Assembly: GCF_005887095.1 (NCBI RefSeq)
Contig: NZ_PNCI01000019.1
Coordinates: 124,001 to 188,000, forward strand
DNA length: 64,000 nucleotides
Origin: Pseudoalteromonas rubra
GTDB taxonomy: Bacteria > Pseudomonadota > Gammaproteobacteria > Enterobacterales > Alteromonadaceae
Direction of reading: 5' to 3'
The notes beneath the pieces are model-generated. The model saw only the letters and a list, made by a program, of their open reading frames with translations, made no database searches and was not told where the DNA came from. The translations under genes were made by a program, and so were the position numbers. Shown here in pieces: positions 47,648 to 58,052 of the stretch; the stretch's first letter is position 1; each line of letters begins with the position of its first letter.

Positions 47648-48442
47648 ATGACGCAAGATACATCCTTAAGATTTGGTGGCATCGGCCGCTTGTATGGAGA
47701 TACAGAGCTAACCTGGCTTGGCGAAGCCAGCTTCTGTGTTATAGGCATTGGCGGCGTGGGTAGCTGGGTTGCAGAGGCTCTGGCGCGTACCGGCATAGGT
47801 AAAATTACCCTGATTGATCTGGATGATATCTGTGTCACTAATATCAATCGCCAGCTGCATGCAAAAACTGAAACGATAGGCCAGCCAAAGGTCGAAGCCA
47901 TGCAGGCGCGTTGTCAGTCAATCAATCCGGATTGTCAGGTTGAGGTGATAGATGATTTTATCACCCTGGATAATATCAAAGAGCATATTCAGGGTTTTGA
48001 CTATGTCATCGACTGTATTGATGCAGTCAAAGAAAAGGCGGCGCTGATCGCCCACTGTAAACGGCAAAAAATTCCGGTGATCACCACAGGTGGCGCGGGT
48101 GGTCAGACAGATCCTAGTCAGATCTGCTATGGGGATGTGGCTAAAACCACCCATGATCCTTTGCTTGCAAAAGTCCGATACCTGCTGCGTAAGCAATACA
48201 ACTTCACGACCAATCCGAAGCGTAAGTTTGCTGTCGATTGTGTGTATTCGACCGAGCAATTGGTTTATCCAACCGGTGACGGCAGTGTCTGCAAAGCCAA
48301 ACAAATGGCTGATGGCAGTAAGAATATGGACTGTGCGACCGGATTTGGCTCTGCAACTATGGTAACGGGCAGTTTTGGCTTTTTTGCTGCAGCAAAAGCT
48401 ATCCGTAAATACTTAGACAAGCGCGCGCGAGAAGCGGGCTAA
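47648..48442 (+). CDS. tcdA: tRNA threonylcarbamoyladenosine dehydratase
   Basis: E1-like ATP-dependent enzyme (264 residues, also CsdL) that cyclises t6A37 of tRNA to ct6A. The ThiF-type nucleotide motif is VIGIGGVGSWVAEALARTG, followed by LIDLDDICVTNINRQLHA and the acidic DYVIDCIDAVKEKAAL. FGSATMVTGSFGFFAAAKAI closes the domain. It follows the pseudouridine synthase after one base. The convergent csdA-csdE pair encodes the cysteine desulfurase system that works with TcdA in E. coli, so the arrangement is functional as well as local. Confidence 0.96.
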   Translation: MTQDTSLRFGGIGRLYGDTELTWLGEASFCVIGIGGVGSWVAEALARTGIGKITLIDLDDICVTNINRQLHAKTETIGQPKVEAMQARCQSINPDCQVEVIDDFITLDNIKEHIQGFDYVIDCIDAVKEKAALIAHCKRQKIPVITTGGAGGQTDPSQICYGDVAKTTHDPLLAKVRYLLRKQYNFTTNPKRKFAVDCVYSTEQLVYPTGDGSVCKAKQMADGSKNMDCATGFGSATMVTGSFGFFAAAKAIRKYLDKRAREAG

Positions 48443-48457
48443 TTCGCGACATGTATC

Positions 48458-48480
48458 TCAGGTGCTATTGCAGCACCTGA
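48458..48480. terminator. Hairpin between convergent tcdA and csdE
   Basis: A 9-bp stem, TCAGGTGCT (48458-48466) with AGCACCTGA (48472-48480), has a 5-nt loop. It includes the last codons and stop of csdE. No T run is present, so termination is possible but not certain. Confidence 0.5.
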
Positions 48481-48872
48481 AGCTGTTGATGAATACGCTC
48501 TACGATAGCGCGCACCCCATTGCCGCGAGAGGGGCTCAGGTGCTTAATCAGCCCCAGCTTGTCAAACAGCTCATAGGCATCAAGCTTACCTGCTTCTTGC
48601 GGTAACTGGTTGTTATAACATGCAAGAATAATTGCCAGTAAACCTTTAACAATGCGGGTGTCAGAATCTGCAATAATGACCAGGTGTTGCTGTTGCTCAT
48701 CCAGGTCAAGATGTAACCAGACTTTGCTCTCACAACCTTTCACCAACGCAGCATCCGTTTTAAGCGCATCCGGCATGGCCGGAAGTGTCTTGCCCAGTAG
48801 CATGATTTCGCGATACTTGCCTTGCCAGGCGCCGTGCTGAGCCAGAGTGTGCTCTATGTGTGATAAGTCCAT
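48465..48872 (-). CDS. csdE: Sulfur acceptor protein CsdE (SufE family)
   Basis: SufE-like sulfur acceptor of 135 residues that takes persulfide sulfur from CsdA. The acceptor Cys is in VKGCESKVWLHL, and the family motif LLAIILACYNNQLPQE follows, then LSPSRGNGVRAIVERI. The gene lies 2 nt after csdA on the minus strand, so the pair is one unit. Named CsdE rather than SufE because it accompanies csdA and tcdA and no other suf genes are here. Confidence 0.92.
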   Translation of the reverse strand: MDLSHIEHTLAQHGAWQGKYREIMLLGKTLPAMPDALKTDAALVKGCESKVWLHLDLDEQQQHLVIIADSDTRIVKGLLAIILACYNNQLPQEAGKLDAYELFDKLGLIKHLSPSRGNGVRAIVERIHQQLQVLQ

Positions 48873-48874
48873 AA

Positions 48875-50098
48875 TTACTCTTCTAATAAACTGATGGTGT
48901 CTTTCAGTGCCACAATAAATCGGCTGATGTCTTGCTGGTTGTTGTAAAACGCCAGGCTGGCACGAATGGTGCCTTCAATGCCCAGATGCGCCATCAGCGG
49001 TTGTGTGCAGTGGTGGCCACTTCTGATGGCAATACCATGGGTATTGAGTAAGGTTGCCAGATCGTAATGGTGCTCGTTTTTGTAGCTAAAACTGACGGTG
49101 CCGACATTGTTAGCCGTATCGCCCCAAATCCGGATCCCGTCAATTTCGCTTAGTTGCTGAAGCAGGCTCTGATACAGTGATTGCTCATGCCGGAATAATG
49201 CTTCATGATCTTGTGCTGCAAGGTAATCAAGGGCTGCGCCAAAGCCGATAACACCGGCAATATTGGGTGTACCGGGCTCAAATTTTTCAGGCGCCGGGCG
49301 AAAGGTGGTGCCACTAAAACTGACCGTGTCTATCATTTCGCCGCCGCTTTGATAAACGGGCAGGGCATTGAGCAATTCATAGCGACCATACAGACCACCC
49401 AAACCCGTCGGACCCAGTGCTTTGTGTGCAGAAAACACATAAAAATCGCAATCAAGCTGCTGTAAATCGGGGCGCAAATGCAATAAAGATTGGGCTCCAT
49501 CTACGACCGTAATAGCGCCTGAGTTTTTACTGCTCGCTATCAGCGCTGCCACATCATTGATATTGCCCAGCGCATTAGAGGCATGGCAAATACTCATGAC
49601 TTTGGGTTTTAAGCTCTCTATCAGCGCTTTAGCTTGTTCAAGCTGGAGAATGCCTTGCGTATCGACGGGCAATAACTCAATGCGTGCACCTGTACGCTGC
49701 GCCGCGAGTTGCCATGGCACGATATTGGCGTGATGCTCCAAAGGAGACAACAAAATGACATCGTCTTTTTCAAGCCTGCCGCTCAGGCCATATGCAATTA
49801 AATTCAAAGAGGCGGTAGCACCACTGGTCCAGACAATTTCCCGGCTTTGCACATTAAGAAACTGCGCTAATTTGCCCCGTACGGCCTCATAGGCTGTGGT
49901 TGCCTGCTCACTCAGTGTGTGTAAACCTCGGTGTACATTGGCATTCTGAGACTGGTAAAAATCCTTTACAGCCTGGATCACCTGATTGGGTTTCTGGGTG
50001 GTGGCAGCGGAGTCAAGATAACACAAAGGCTGGTCGTCAACCGACACCTCAAAGATGGGGAAATCACGCCTAAGTTGTGTGCAAGGGTTATCGTTCAA
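48875..50098 (-). CDS. csdA: Cysteine desulfurase CsdA
   Basis: PLP-dependent enzyme of 407 residues that removes sulfur from cysteine. Lys226 in SAHKALGPTGLGG binds PLP. The reactive Cys364 lies in SGHHCTQPLM, a group II (SufS/CsdA) loop. N-terminal DSAATTQKPNQVI and NVHRGLHTLSEQATTAYE are family hallmarks. With csdE and tcdA it serves tRNA ct6A formation and possibly Fe-S supply. Confidence 0.95.
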   Translation of the reverse strand: MNDNPCTQLRRDFPIFEVSVDDQPLCYLDSAATTQKPNQVIQAVKDFYQSQNANVHRGLHTLSEQATTAYEAVRGKLAQFLNVQSREIVWTSGATASLNLIAYGLSGRLEKDDVILLSPLEHHANIVPWQLAAQRTGARIELLPVDTQGILQLEQAKALIESLKPKVMSICHASNALGNINDVAALIASSKNSGAITVVDGAQSLLHLRPDLQQLDCDFYVFSAHKALGPTGLGGLYGRYELLNALPVYQSGGEMIDTVSFSGTTFRPAPEKFEPGTPNIAGVIGFGAALDYLAAQDHEALFRHEQSLYQSLLQQLSEIDGIRIWGDTANNVGTVSFSYKNEHHYDLATLLNTHGIAIRSGHHCTQPLMAHLGIEGTIRASLAFYNNQQDISRFIVALKDTISLLEE

Positions 50099-50177
50099 AA
50101 GGGTCTCCTACTGCGCCTGAGCAGGCGGATTTTACCGGATTTATATTGGCTTGCAAGTCTGCCTAACGGCCAGACAC

Positions 50178-50206
50178 AAAAAAGGGCTGCCAATGGCAAC
50201 CCTTTT
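50178..50206 (-). terminator. Terminator of gltA
   Basis: On the minus strand AAAAGGG pairs with CCCTTTT around an imperfect inner stem (TTGCC / GGCAG), followed by a T run (A run 50178-50183 on the plus strand). It lies just after the gltA stop. Confidence 0.85.
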
Positions 50207-50228
50207 CAAAGTGTCAGTTAAGCGGTGC

Positions 50229-51515
50229 CTATCTGTCACCTTCTTTTTTGTAGTCACGTGCAGTGTAACCTGTGTACAGCTGACGTGGACGACCAATCTT
50301 GTGACCAGGCTGAGACAGCATTTCGTTCCAGTGTGAGATCCAGCCAACAGTACGAGACATAGCGAAGATCACAGTGAACATGCTGGTCGGAATACCGATA
50401 GCCTTCAGGATGATACCTGAGTAGAAGTCAACATTCGGGTACAGCTTCTTCTCAACGAAGTACGGGTCTTCCAGTGCGATCTGCTCAAGCTTCATTGCAA
50501 CGTCAAGCAATGGATCCTGAATATTCAGCTCTTTCAGAACTTCGTGACAAGTTTGACGCATTACTGTCGCACGCGGGTCGAAGTTTTTGTATACACGGTG
50601 ACCAAAGCCCATCAGACGGAACGGGTCGTTCTTGTCTTTTGCTTTTGCAACGTATTCGTCGATACGGTCAACAGTACCAATTTCTTCCAGCATGTTCAGA
50701 CACGCTTCGTTTGCACCACCGTGCGCAGGACCCCACAGTGACGCGATACCCGCTGCGATACACGCATAAGGGTTAGCGCCTGAAGAACCAGCAAGACGTA
50801 CCGTTGAAGTAGACGCGTTTTGCTCGTGGTCTGCGTGTAGCATGAAGATACGGTCCATAGCTTTGGCCAGTACAGGGTTAACCTTGTACTCTTCTGCTGG
50901 GACTGAGAACATCATGTGCAGGAAGTTTTCAGCATAGCTCAGGTCATTACGTGGATATACGAACGGCTGACCTGTGTTGTACTTGTATGCCATCGCAGCA
51001 ATGGTAGGCAGTTTAGCAACCAGTTTGATTGCACAACGCATACGCTGATCAGCGTCTGAGATGTCCAGGTCGTCGTGATAGAACGAAGACAGTGCACCAA
51101 CCACACCACACAGCATTGCCATTGGGTGAGAATCAACGCGGAAACCCTGGAAGAAAGACGCAATTTTCTCATGCAGCATAGTGTTGTGCGTGATGTTCTT
51201 TGCAAATTCTTCAAGTTGCGCATCGTCTGGTAATTCACCGTTCAGAAGCAGGTAGCACAGCTCAATGTAGTTAGATTGCTCTGCTAATTGCTCGATTGGG
51301 TAACCACGGTGTAGTAGTACACCCTTTGCACCATCGATATAAGTAATAGATGATTCGCAAGAGCCAGTCGACATAAAACCAGGGTCGTATGTGAAGAAGC
51401 CGTGAGCGCCAAGTGTGCGGACGTCGACTACGTCCTGGCCAGCAGTGCCAGAGTAGATCGGGAGTTCGATCGGATCATGACCATCGATATGGACTGTGGC
51501 TTTCTTATCTGCCAT
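50229..51515 (-). CDS. gltA: Citrate synthase
   Basis: Condenses oxaloacetate and acetyl-CoA, entry to the TCA cycle; 428 residues, the hexameric NADH-sensitive type of gammaproteobacteria by length and N-terminal domain ([20 protein letters not shown]). Active-site motifs are [20 protein letters not shown] and [13 protein letters not shown] (His), [15 protein letters not shown] (His), and [11 protein letters not shown] (Asp). It is divergent from sdhC, as in E. coli, across a 411-nt region. The terminator of its own transcript separates it from csdA. Confidence 0.98.
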   Translation of the reverse strand: MADKKATVHIDGHDPIELPIYSGTAGQDVVDVRTLGAHGFFTYDPGFMSTGSCESSITYIDGAKGVLLHRGYPIEQLAEQSNYIELCYLLLNGELPDDAQLEEFAKNITHNTMLHEKIASFFQGFRVDSHPMAMLCGVVGALSSFYHDDLDISDADQRMRCAIKLVAKLPTIAAMAYKYNTGQPFVYPRNDLSYAENFLHMMFSVPAEEYKVNPVLAKAMDRIFMLHADHEQNASTSTVRLAGSSGANPYACIAAGIASLWGPAHGGANEACLNMLEEIGTVDRIDEYVAKAKDKNDPFRLMGFGHRVYKNFDPRATVMRQTCHEVLKELNIQDPLLDVAMKLEQIALEDPYFVEKKLYPNVDFYSGIILKAIGIPTSMFTVIFAMSRTVGWISHWNEMLSQPGHKIGRPRQLYTGYTARDYKKEGDR

Positions 51516-51926
51516 CTATTTATCTCCTATGAAATAACAATATTCTGATTGTTATGTTGTGATACTAATGTTAAGCAAATTCAGATCATTCTAACTTAAA
51601 ATAGGGGTGGAAAGTCAATTTTTCTGAGAATTATGCAGAAATGTATGATAAATATTCTACGCCGTTTAAATATTATACCATCGGCTAATTCGCAAGCGTC
51701 TCAATCTAAACAAGAATTGTAAAAGGCCGCTCGGCCTTATATACTATCTACGGTTTTATACCGTGTCGTCTGTGGGTAAACCTATTTTTACATTGGCATT
51801 TTCACAAAGTGAACCGCTCAGTGTTTAAACAGGTATATCTAGAGTGTGCCATTTGTGCAACCAGCGCAAGTGGTTTTATAAAAACAAGTAGATGAGCTCC
51901 TTTGTGAGCAAGATGGGCAAGTAACT
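51516..51926. other. Divergent control region between gltA and sdhC
   Basis: AT-rich region that must hold promoters for both TCA operons. Visible structures are a small hairpin AAGGCC-GCTC-GGCCTT (51723-51738) and a short inverted repeat TTCAC-AAA-GTGAA (51801-51813). I cannot identify a CRP or ArcA site with confidence, and no gene is seen. Confidence 0.5.
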
Positions 51927-52304
51927 GTGAAAAAGCAAAGACCTGTAAATCTAGATCTTACGACTATATCTATGCCACCTACGGCAAAAGCGTCGATTTT
52001 GCACCGTGTAACCGGTGTTGCGTTATTCTTCGCATTGACCTTTGTCATTTGGGCGTGGTCTGAGTCTCTTTCTTCTCCTGAAGGGTTTGAATTTGTCAAA
52101 GAGCTAATGACTGGCTTTATTGCGAAATTCATTGCGTGGGGCACCCTGACTGTATTGTCTTACCACATCATTGGCGGCGTACGTCACATGATCCAAGACA
52201 TGGGTCACTGGGAAGAATTAGAATCGGGCAACACCAGTGCAAAAATCGCATTGGCGCTGTGGGTAATCGTAGCCATCCTGGCAGGAGTGTGGATATGGTC
52301 TTAA
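51927..52304 (+). CDS. sdhC: Succinate dehydrogenase cytochrome b556 subunit
   Basis: Membrane anchor of complex II, 125 residues with three helices. KKQRPVNLDLTTI is the conserved start and the heme-ligand His lies in SILHRVTGV or the SYHIIGGVRHM segment. The start codon is GTG at 51927; no ATG is in frame upstream and the family sequence begins here. It heads sdhCDAB and overlaps sdhD by 10 nt. Confidence 0.96.
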   Translation: MKKQRPVNLDLTTISMPPTAKASILHRVTGVALFFALTFVIWAWSESLSSPEGFEFVKELMTGFIAKFIAWGTLTVLSYHIIGGVRHMIQDMGHWEELESGNTSAKIALALWVIVAILAGVWIWS

Positions 52305-52642
52305 ATCAAGCAACTCTGAAGCGCGACGGTGTGCAAGACTATGTGTCATTGCGCGCGACTGCACTAATCATCCTGGCTTATTCGGTATTTATCGTTGGCT
52401 ATTTTCTGCTGACGCCCGAAATCAGCTATGAAGCCTGGACAGGTTTATTCTCAAACCTGGCTGTTAAAGCGGCAACTTTCATTACACTGGTATGCATCAT
52501 GGTCCACACTCGCATTGGTTTGTGGCAGGTTCTGACGGACTACGTTAAGTGTTCAACGATGCGTTCTGTGCTGGGCTTTGTACTTAATCTGATGGCACTG
52601 GCGTATGTTGCTGTTGGCCTGTTTGTATTGTGGGGTGTTTAA
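52295..52642 (+). CDS. sdhD: Succinate dehydrogenase hydrophobic anchor subunit
   Basis: Second membrane anchor of complex II, 115 residues, three helices (TALIILAYSVFIVGYFLL, LAVKAATFITLVCIMVHTRI, FVLNLMALAYVAVGLFVLW). VHTRIGLWQVLTDYVK carries the conserved His-Arg and quinone-side residues. I start at the ATG at 52295, which has AGGAG 7 nt upstream and the family N-terminus MVLNQATLKRDGVQDYV. A longer frame back to 52136 is inside sdhC. Confidence 0.95.
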   Translation: MVLNQATLKRDGVQDYVSLRATALIILAYSVFIVGYFLLTPEISYEAWTGLFSNLAVKAATFITLVCIMVHTRIGLWQVLTDYVKCSTMRSVLGFVLNLMALAYVAVGLFVLWGV

Positions 52643-54415
52643 GTGAAATATAATGTTCGTGAATTTGACGCTGTTGTAGTTGGCGCCGGTGGTGCTGGCA
52701 TGCGTGCAGCGCTTGCGATTTCTGAGTCAGGCAAAACTTGTGCATTGATCTCTAAAGTATTCCCGACACGTTCTCATACGGTATCTGCGCAGGGCGGTAT
52801 CACAGTTGCGCTGGGTAACTCCCACGAAGACAACTGGGAATGGCACATGTACGACACGGTAAAGGGTTCTGATTACATTGGTGACCAGGATGCCATCGAA
52901 TACATGACCAAAACGGGTCCAGAGGCAATCACTGAACTTGAAAACATGGGTTTGCCTTTCTCTCGTTTTGAGAACGGCCGTGTTTATCAGCGTCCTTTCG
53001 GTGGTCAGTCTAAGAATTTTGGTGGTGAGCAGGCTGCACGTACGGCAGCAGCGGCAGACCGTACAGGTCACGCATTGCTACACTGCTTGTACCAACAAAA
53101 CGTTAAGAACAAAACCAACGTTTTCTCTGAGTGGTACGCACTTGATTTGGTTAAAAACGACAAAGGCGACGTAGTCGGTGTTACTGCAATCGACATCGAA
53201 AGCGGCGAAGTTGTTTATTTCAAGTCGAAAGCGGTTGTATTGGCAACCGGTGGTGCAGGTCGTATCTACGCATCAACTACTAACGCACACATCAACACTG
53301 GTGACGGTGTTGGTATGGCGGTTCGTGCTGGCATTTCTATGCAGGACATGGAAATGTGGCAGTTCCACCCAACTGGTATCGCGGGTGCGGGTACGCTGGT
53401 AACTGAAGGTTGTCGTGGTGAAGGTGGTTACCTTCTGAATAAAGACGGCGAGCGTTTCATGGAACGTTATGCGCCTAACGCGAAAGATCTGGCGGGTCGT
53501 GACGTTGTTGCACGTGCAATGATGACCGAAATCCGTGAAGGCCGTGGTTGTGAAGGCCCTTGGGGTACTCACATTAAGCTTAAGCTTGACCACCTTGGTG
53601 AAGAAATGCTTAACCTGCGTCTGCCTGGCGTATGTGACCTGTCTAAGACATTTGCTCACGTTGACCCAGCTAAAGAGCCAATTCCGGTTATCCCAACCTG
53701 TCACTACATGATGGGTGGTGTACCGACCAACGTAAATGGTCAGGTACTGAACGTGAATGAAAACGGCGAAGAGCGCATCATTGAAGGTCTGTTCGCGGTT
53801 GGTGAAATTGCGTGTGTATCTGTACACGGTGCAAACCGTCTGGGTGGTAACTCACTGCTTGACCTGGTTGTATTCGGTCGTGCGGCTGGTAACTTCCTGG
53901 GTACTTACCTGCAAGGCTTCGAGTCTACAGGTGATGCATCTTCTGACGACGTTGAGCAGGCATTTGCACGCTTTAACCGTTGGGAGTCTTCAGAGAAAGG
54001 CAAAGGCGAAGATCCGGTTCAGATCAAGAAAGATCTACAAGAATGTATGCAGCTTAACTTCTCGGTATTCCGTGAAGGTGATGCGATGGCGGACGGCCTT
54101 AAAGAGCTTAAAGAAATCCGTGAACGTCTTAAGTTTGCGCGTCTTGACGACAAGTCTACTGAGTTCAACACCCAGCGTATCGAGTGCTTAGAGCTAGATA
54201 ACCTGATGGAAACAGCTTACTCAACAGCCGTTGCTGCTAACTTCCGTACAGAAAGCCGTGGTGCACACTCTCGCTTTGACTTCCCTGAGCGTGACGATGA
54301 GAACTGGCTGTGCCACTCTCTGCATCACCCAGAGTCAGACACGATGACTAAGCGTGAAGTAAACTTTGCGCCTAAGACACGTGAAGCATTCCCACCGAAA
54401 GCACGTACATACTAG
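52643..54415 (+). CDS. sdhA: Succinate dehydrogenase flavoprotein subunit
   Basis: FAD-binding catalytic subunit (590 residues) that oxidises succinate to fumarate. The Rossmann motif is [18 protein letters not shown]. Covalent FAD attachment is at the His in [22 protein letters not shown] holds substrate-site residues, and [19 protein letters not shown] is conserved. The start is GTG at 52643, directly after the sdhD stop, with GGGGT upstream; no ATG fits the family N-terminus. Confidence 0.98.
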   Translation: MKYNVREFDAVVVGAGGAGMRAALAISESGKTCALISKVFPTRSHTVSAQGGITVALGNSHEDNWEWHMYDTVKGSDYIGDQDAIEYMTKTGPEAITELENMGLPFSRFENGRVYQRPFGGQSKNFGGEQAARTAAAADRTGHALLHCLYQQNVKNKTNVFSEWYALDLVKNDKGDVVGVTAIDIESGEVVYFKSKAVVLATGGAGRIYASTTNAHINTGDGVGMAVRAGISMQDMEMWQFHPTGIAGAGTLVTEGCRGEGGYLLNKDGERFMERYAPNAKDLAGRDVVARAMMTEIREGRGCEGPWGTHIKLKLDHLGEEMLNLRLPGVCDLSKTFAHVDPAKEPIPVIPTCHYMMGGVPTNVNGQVLNVNENGEERIIEGLFAVGEIACVSVHGANRLGGNSLLDLVVFGRAAGNFLGTYLQGFESTGDASSDDVEQAFARFNRWESSEKGKGEDPVQIKKDLQECMQLNFSVFREGDAMADGLKELKEIRERLKFARLDDKSTEFNTQRIECLELDNLMETAYSTAVAANFRTESRGAHSRFDFPERDDENWLCHSLHHPESDTMTKREVNFAPKTREAFPPKARTY

Positions 54416-54425
54416 GAGCTAAGCG

Positions 54426-55145
54426 ATGGCAACTTTAGAATTATCTGTTTATCGTTACAACCCTGACGTAGATTCAGCACCTCGTATGCAAGATTATAAG
54501 CTGGAGGTTGAAGAAGGTCGCGACATGATGGTGCTTGATGCACTGTTAATGTTGAAAGAACAAGATCCAACATTGTCTTTCCGCCGTTCATGCCGTGAAG
54601 GTGTGTGTGGTTCAGACGGTGTAAACATGAATGGTAAAAACGGTCTGGCTTGTATCACTCCTTTATCTGCATTGCAAAAAGGTGGTAAAGGCAAGATCAT
54701 CGTTCGTCCATTACCGGGTCTGCCAGTTATCCGTGACCTGGTTATCGACATGAGCCAGTTTTACACTCAGTATGAGAAGGTAAAACCTTACCTGATCAAC
54801 GACAAGCCAACTGGCGGTGAAGAGCGTCTTCAGAGCATTGAAGAACGTGACAAGCTGGATGGTCTGTACGAGTGTATTCTGTGTGCATGTTGTTCAACGT
54901 CATGTCCGTCGTTCTGGTGGAACCCAGATAAATTTATCGGTCCTGCGGGCCTTCTTCACGCGTATCGCTTCCTGGCTGACAGCCGTGATACTGCGACAGA
55001 AGAGCGTCTGGCTGACCTTGATGACGCGTTCAGCGTCTTCCGCTGTCACAGTATCATGAACTGTGTAAGCGTTTGTCCGAAAGGCTTGAATCCTACTAAG
55101 GCGATCGGACACATTAAATCTATGTTGTTAAATCGTTCGGTTTAA
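54426..55145 (+). CDS. sdhB: Succinate dehydrogenase iron-sulfur subunit
   Basis: Carries electrons from SdhA to quinone through three clusters; 239 residues. The 2Fe-2S motif is SCREGVCGSDGVNM and its later Cys. The 4Fe-4S motif is CILCACCSTSCPSFWW, and the 3Fe-4S motif CHSIMNCVSVCPKGLNP. GGAGCT precedes the ATG. A terminator-like palindrome follows, ahead of sucA. Confidence 0.98.
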   Translation: MATLELSVYRYNPDVDSAPRMQDYKLEVEEGRDMMVLDALLMLKEQDPTLSFRRSCREGVCGSDGVNMNGKNGLACITPLSALQKGGKGKIIVRPLPGLPVIRDLVIDMSQFYTQYEKVKPYLINDKPTGGEERLQSIEERDKLDGLYECILCACCSTSCPSFWWNPDKFIGPAGLLHAYRFLADSRDTATEERLADLDDAFSVFRCHSIMNCVSVCPKGLNPTKAIGHIKSMLLNRSV

Positions 55146-55162
55146 TACATATTTAAATCTAC

Positions 55163-55198
55163 AGATGGCATGCTCAGCATGCCATCTTGTTTTCGTTT
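55163..55198 (+). terminator. Terminator-like palindrome between sdhB and sucA
   Basis: A perfect 11-bp stem, AGATGGCATGC (55163-55173) with GCATGCCATCT (55177-55187), has a 3-nt loop, and a T-rich tail follows. Only about 40 nt remain before sucA, so it more likely tunes read-through than ends the operon. Confidence 0.7.
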
Positions 55199-55228
55199 AA
55201 GTTTCTGCGCTAGAAAAAGGGCTAATAA

Positions 55229-58042
55229 ATGCACGAAGGTGTGATGAAGGCATGGCTGGAATCTTCGCACTTATACGGCGGCAACGTTGCATATGTTGAA
55301 GATTTATATGAGGCGTATCTTGATGATGCGGCTTCAGTGCCAGAAGAATGGCGAGAAGTGTTTGATCAACTGCCAAAGGTAGAAGGCGTTGACGTTGATG
55401 TTAAGCATTCGGAGATCAAATCTCAGTTTGCTGACCTTGCTAAAAACAAACACAGAGAAGTAATCGTTTCTGCAGAAGGTGCGGCAGATGCAAAACAGGT
55501 TCGTGTTTTGCAACTTATTAATGCATTCAGATTCAGAGGTCACCAAAACGCAAACCTGGATCCTTTGGGTCTATGGCAGCGTGATCGAGTTCGCGAACTC
55601 GACCTGGCCTATCATGATTTAGACAATGCCGACCTGGAAAAAGAATATAACGTTGGCTCTTTTGCTTCAGGCCAAGAGACAATGAAGTTAAAAGACTTAT
55701 ACAACGCATTGAAAACCACTTATTGTGGTTCTGTTGGTGCCGAGTATATGCACATTACTTCAACAGAAGAAAAACGTTGGTTACAGCAACGCATCGAATC
55801 TACCTTCGCACAGCCTAAATTCAACAAAGAAACTAAGCTTCGCATCCTAAAAGGCCTGACTGCTGCTGATGGTCTGGAAAAGTATTTAGGTGCTAAATTC
55901 CCGGGCGCAAAACGTTTCTCACTGGAAGGCGGTGATTCACTGGTTCCAATGCTGAAAGAGCTGGTACATCGTGCCGGTGAAAGTGGCCAGGAAGAAGTGG
56001 TCATCGGTATGGCGCACCGTGGTCGTCTGAACGTACTGGTTAACGTACTGGGTAAAAACCCACAAGTACTGTTTGACGAATTCGCGGGCAAGTACGGCGA
56101 ATCAGCGGGCTCTGGTGACGTAAAATACCACATGGGTTACTCGTCTGACTTCGCAACGCAAGGCGGCAACGTTCACATGGCGCTGGCGTTTAACCCGTCG
56201 CACCTTGAGATCGTCAACCCGGTGGTTATGGGTTCGGTACGTGCACGTCTTGATCGTCTAAACTGTAAGAGTGGTTCTAAAGCACTGCCTATCACCATAC
56301 ACGGTGACTCAGCTATTGCAGGTCAGGGCGTAGTACAAGAGACATTCAACATGTCTCAGACGCGCGCTTACGGTGTGGGTGGTTCAATCCGCATTGTGGT
56401 GAACAACCAGGTTGGTTTCACTACATCAAACCAGGAAGACACGCGTTCAACTGAGTACTGTACTGACATCGCTAAGATGGTCCAGGCGCCAATTTTCCAC
56501 GTTAACGCAGATGACCCGGAAGCGGTTGCATTCGTAACGCAAGTTGCGCTTGATTTCCGTAACAAGTTTAAGCGCGATGTGGTGATCGACCTGGTTTGTT
56601 ACCGTCGTCATGGCCACAATGAAGCCGACGAGCCGAATGCAACTCAGCCTCTGATGTATCAGAAGATCAAAAAGCACCCTGTACCGCGTCAGATTTATGC
56701 TGACAGACTGGTATCAGAAGGCGTATTGAGCGCTGAAGAAGCGAAGACGCTGGCTGATGACTACCGTAACGGTCTGGACAAAGGTCAGATTGTGGTTGAA
56801 GAAATTCAGCCTGAGACCAAGCACTCTTCAGATTGGTCTAAGTACGTTGGTCATGACTGGGACACGGCTTACGAGGCAAGTGTTCCGGTTGAGAAGCTTA
56901 AAGAGTTAAGCGAAAAAATTTCGACTTACCCGGCTGACCACAAAGCACAGTCGCGCGTTAAGAAAATTTACGACGACCGTAAAACCATGGCCAGTGGCGA
57001 GAAGCTACTTGACTGGGGTATGGCAGAAACGCTTGCTTATGCAACTTTGGTAGATCAGGGTACAGATATCCGTCTGACCGGCCAGGATTCAGGTCGTGGT
57101 ACTTTCTTCCACCGTCATGCAGTTGTTCACAACCAGGCTGATGCTTCGACTTACCTGCCGTTGCAAAACGTTCGTGATGATCAGGGTCTGTTTGAAGTAT
57201 ATGACTCAGTATTGTCTGAAGAAGCTGTATTGGCGTTCGAATATGGTTACGCGACAGCAGAGCCAACCTCACTGGTACTGTGGGAAGCACAATTCGGCGA
57301 CTTCGCTAACGGTGCTCAGGTGGTATTCGACCAATTCCTGAGTTCAGGTGAGCAAAAGTGGGGCCGTTTGTGTGGTCTGACTTTATTATTGCCACATGGT
57401 TACGAAGGTCAGGGTCCAGAGCACAGTTCTGCGCGTCTTGAGCGTTACCTGCAACTGTGTGCAGACCACAACATGCAAGTGTGTGTACCAAGTACGCCAG
57501 CACAGGTTTATGCCATGTTACGTCGTCAGTCAGTACGTCCTCTGCGTCGTCCACTGATTGTTATGACACCAAAATCTTTACTTCGTCATCCTCTGGCTGT
57601 CTCTAGCCTGGAAGAGTTGTCCGAAGGTGTTTTCCACAACATGATCGACGAGATTGATGATATCAATCCTGAAAACGTCGAGCGCGTTGTGTTCTGTAGC
57701 GGTAAAGTGTATTACGAATTGCTACAGGAGCGTCGCAAGCAAGAGCTAAATAATGTCGCTATCGTTCGTGTGGAGCAGCTTTATCCGTTCCCGCACAAAG
57801 AGATGGACGAAATCATGGCTCGCTACCAGCACGTTAAAGACTTCGTATGGTGTCAGGAAGAGCCTCAAAACCAAGGTGCCTGGTACTGTTCACAACACCA
57901 TTTCTGGGAAGCTATCCCAAGTGGTGCGAAGTTGACTTACGCCGGTCGTAAAGCTGCAGCAGCGCCTGCATGTGGCTACATGTCGACCCATACAAAAGAA
58001 CAAAATGCGTTGATTGCTGACGCTTTAACTATTAAGAAATAA
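55229..58042 (+). CDS. sucA: 2-oxoglutarate dehydrogenase E1 component
   Basis: Thiamine-diphosphate E1 subunit (937 residues) of the 2-oxoglutarate dehydrogenase complex. The N-terminal E2-binding helix ([19 protein letters not shown]) is followed by the catalytic domain with [17 protein letters not shown] and [13 protein letters not shown]. The ThDP motif starts at [15 protein letters not shown] and runs to the NNQVGFTTS stretch. The transketolase-like C-terminal half has [15 protein letters not shown] and [19 protein letters not shown]. It is followed after 10 nt by sucB. Confidence 0.98.
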   Translation: MHEGVMKAWLESSHLYGGNVAYVEDLYEAYLDDAASVPEEWREVFDQLPKVEGVDVDVKHSEIKSQFADLAKNKHREVIVSAEGAADAKQVRVLQLINAFRFRGHQNANLDPLGLWQRDRVRELDLAYHDLDNADLEKEYNVGSFASGQETMKLKDLYNALKTTYCGSVGAEYMHITSTEEKRWLQQRIESTFAQPKFNKETKLRILKGLTAADGLEKYLGAKFPGAKRFSLEGGDSLVPMLKELVHRAGESGQEEVVIGMAHRGRLNVLVNVLGKNPQVLFDEFAGKYGESAGSGDVKYHMGYSSDFATQGGNVHMALAFNPSHLEIVNPVVMGSVRARLDRLNCKSGSKALPITIHGDSAIAGQGVVQETFNMSQTRAYGVGGSIRIVVNNQVGFTTSNQEDTRSTEYCTDIAKMVQAPIFHVNADDPEAVAFVTQVALDFRNKFKRDVVIDLVCYRRHGHNEADEPNATQPLMYQKIKKHPVPRQIYADRLVSEGVLSAEEAKTLADDYRNGLDKGQIVVEEIQPETKHSSDWSKYVGHDWDTAYEASVPVEKLKELSEKISTYPADHKAQSRVKKIYDDRKTMASGEKLLDWGMAETLAYATLVDQGTDIRLTGQDSGRGTFFHRHAVVHNQADASTYLPLQNVRDDQGLFEVYDSVLSEEAVLAFEYGYATAEPTSLVLWEAQFGDFANGAQVVFDQFLSSGEQKWGRLCGLTLLLPHGYEGQGPEHSSARLERYLQLCADHNMQVCVPSTPAQVYAMLRRQSVRPLRRPLIVMTPKSLLRHPLAVSSLEELSEGVFHNMIDEIDDINPENVERVVFCSGKVYYELLQERRKQELNNVAIVRVEQLYPFPHKEMDEIMARYQHVKDFVWCQEEPQNQGAWYCSQHHFWEAIPSGAKLTYAGRKAAAAPACGYMSTHTKEQNALIADALTIKK

Positions 58043-58052
58043 GGAATTAGAG

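Noticed and set aside
51723..51738. Small hairpin in the gltA-sdhC region as a terminator or small RNA
   Set aside because: The stem is only 6 bp with no T run beyond two bases, and no promoter for a small RNA is visible.
53273..53827. 184-residue minus-strand frame inside sdhA
   Set aside because: Antisense shadow of sdhA, rich in Thr/Val/Arg as expected from its codons reversed.
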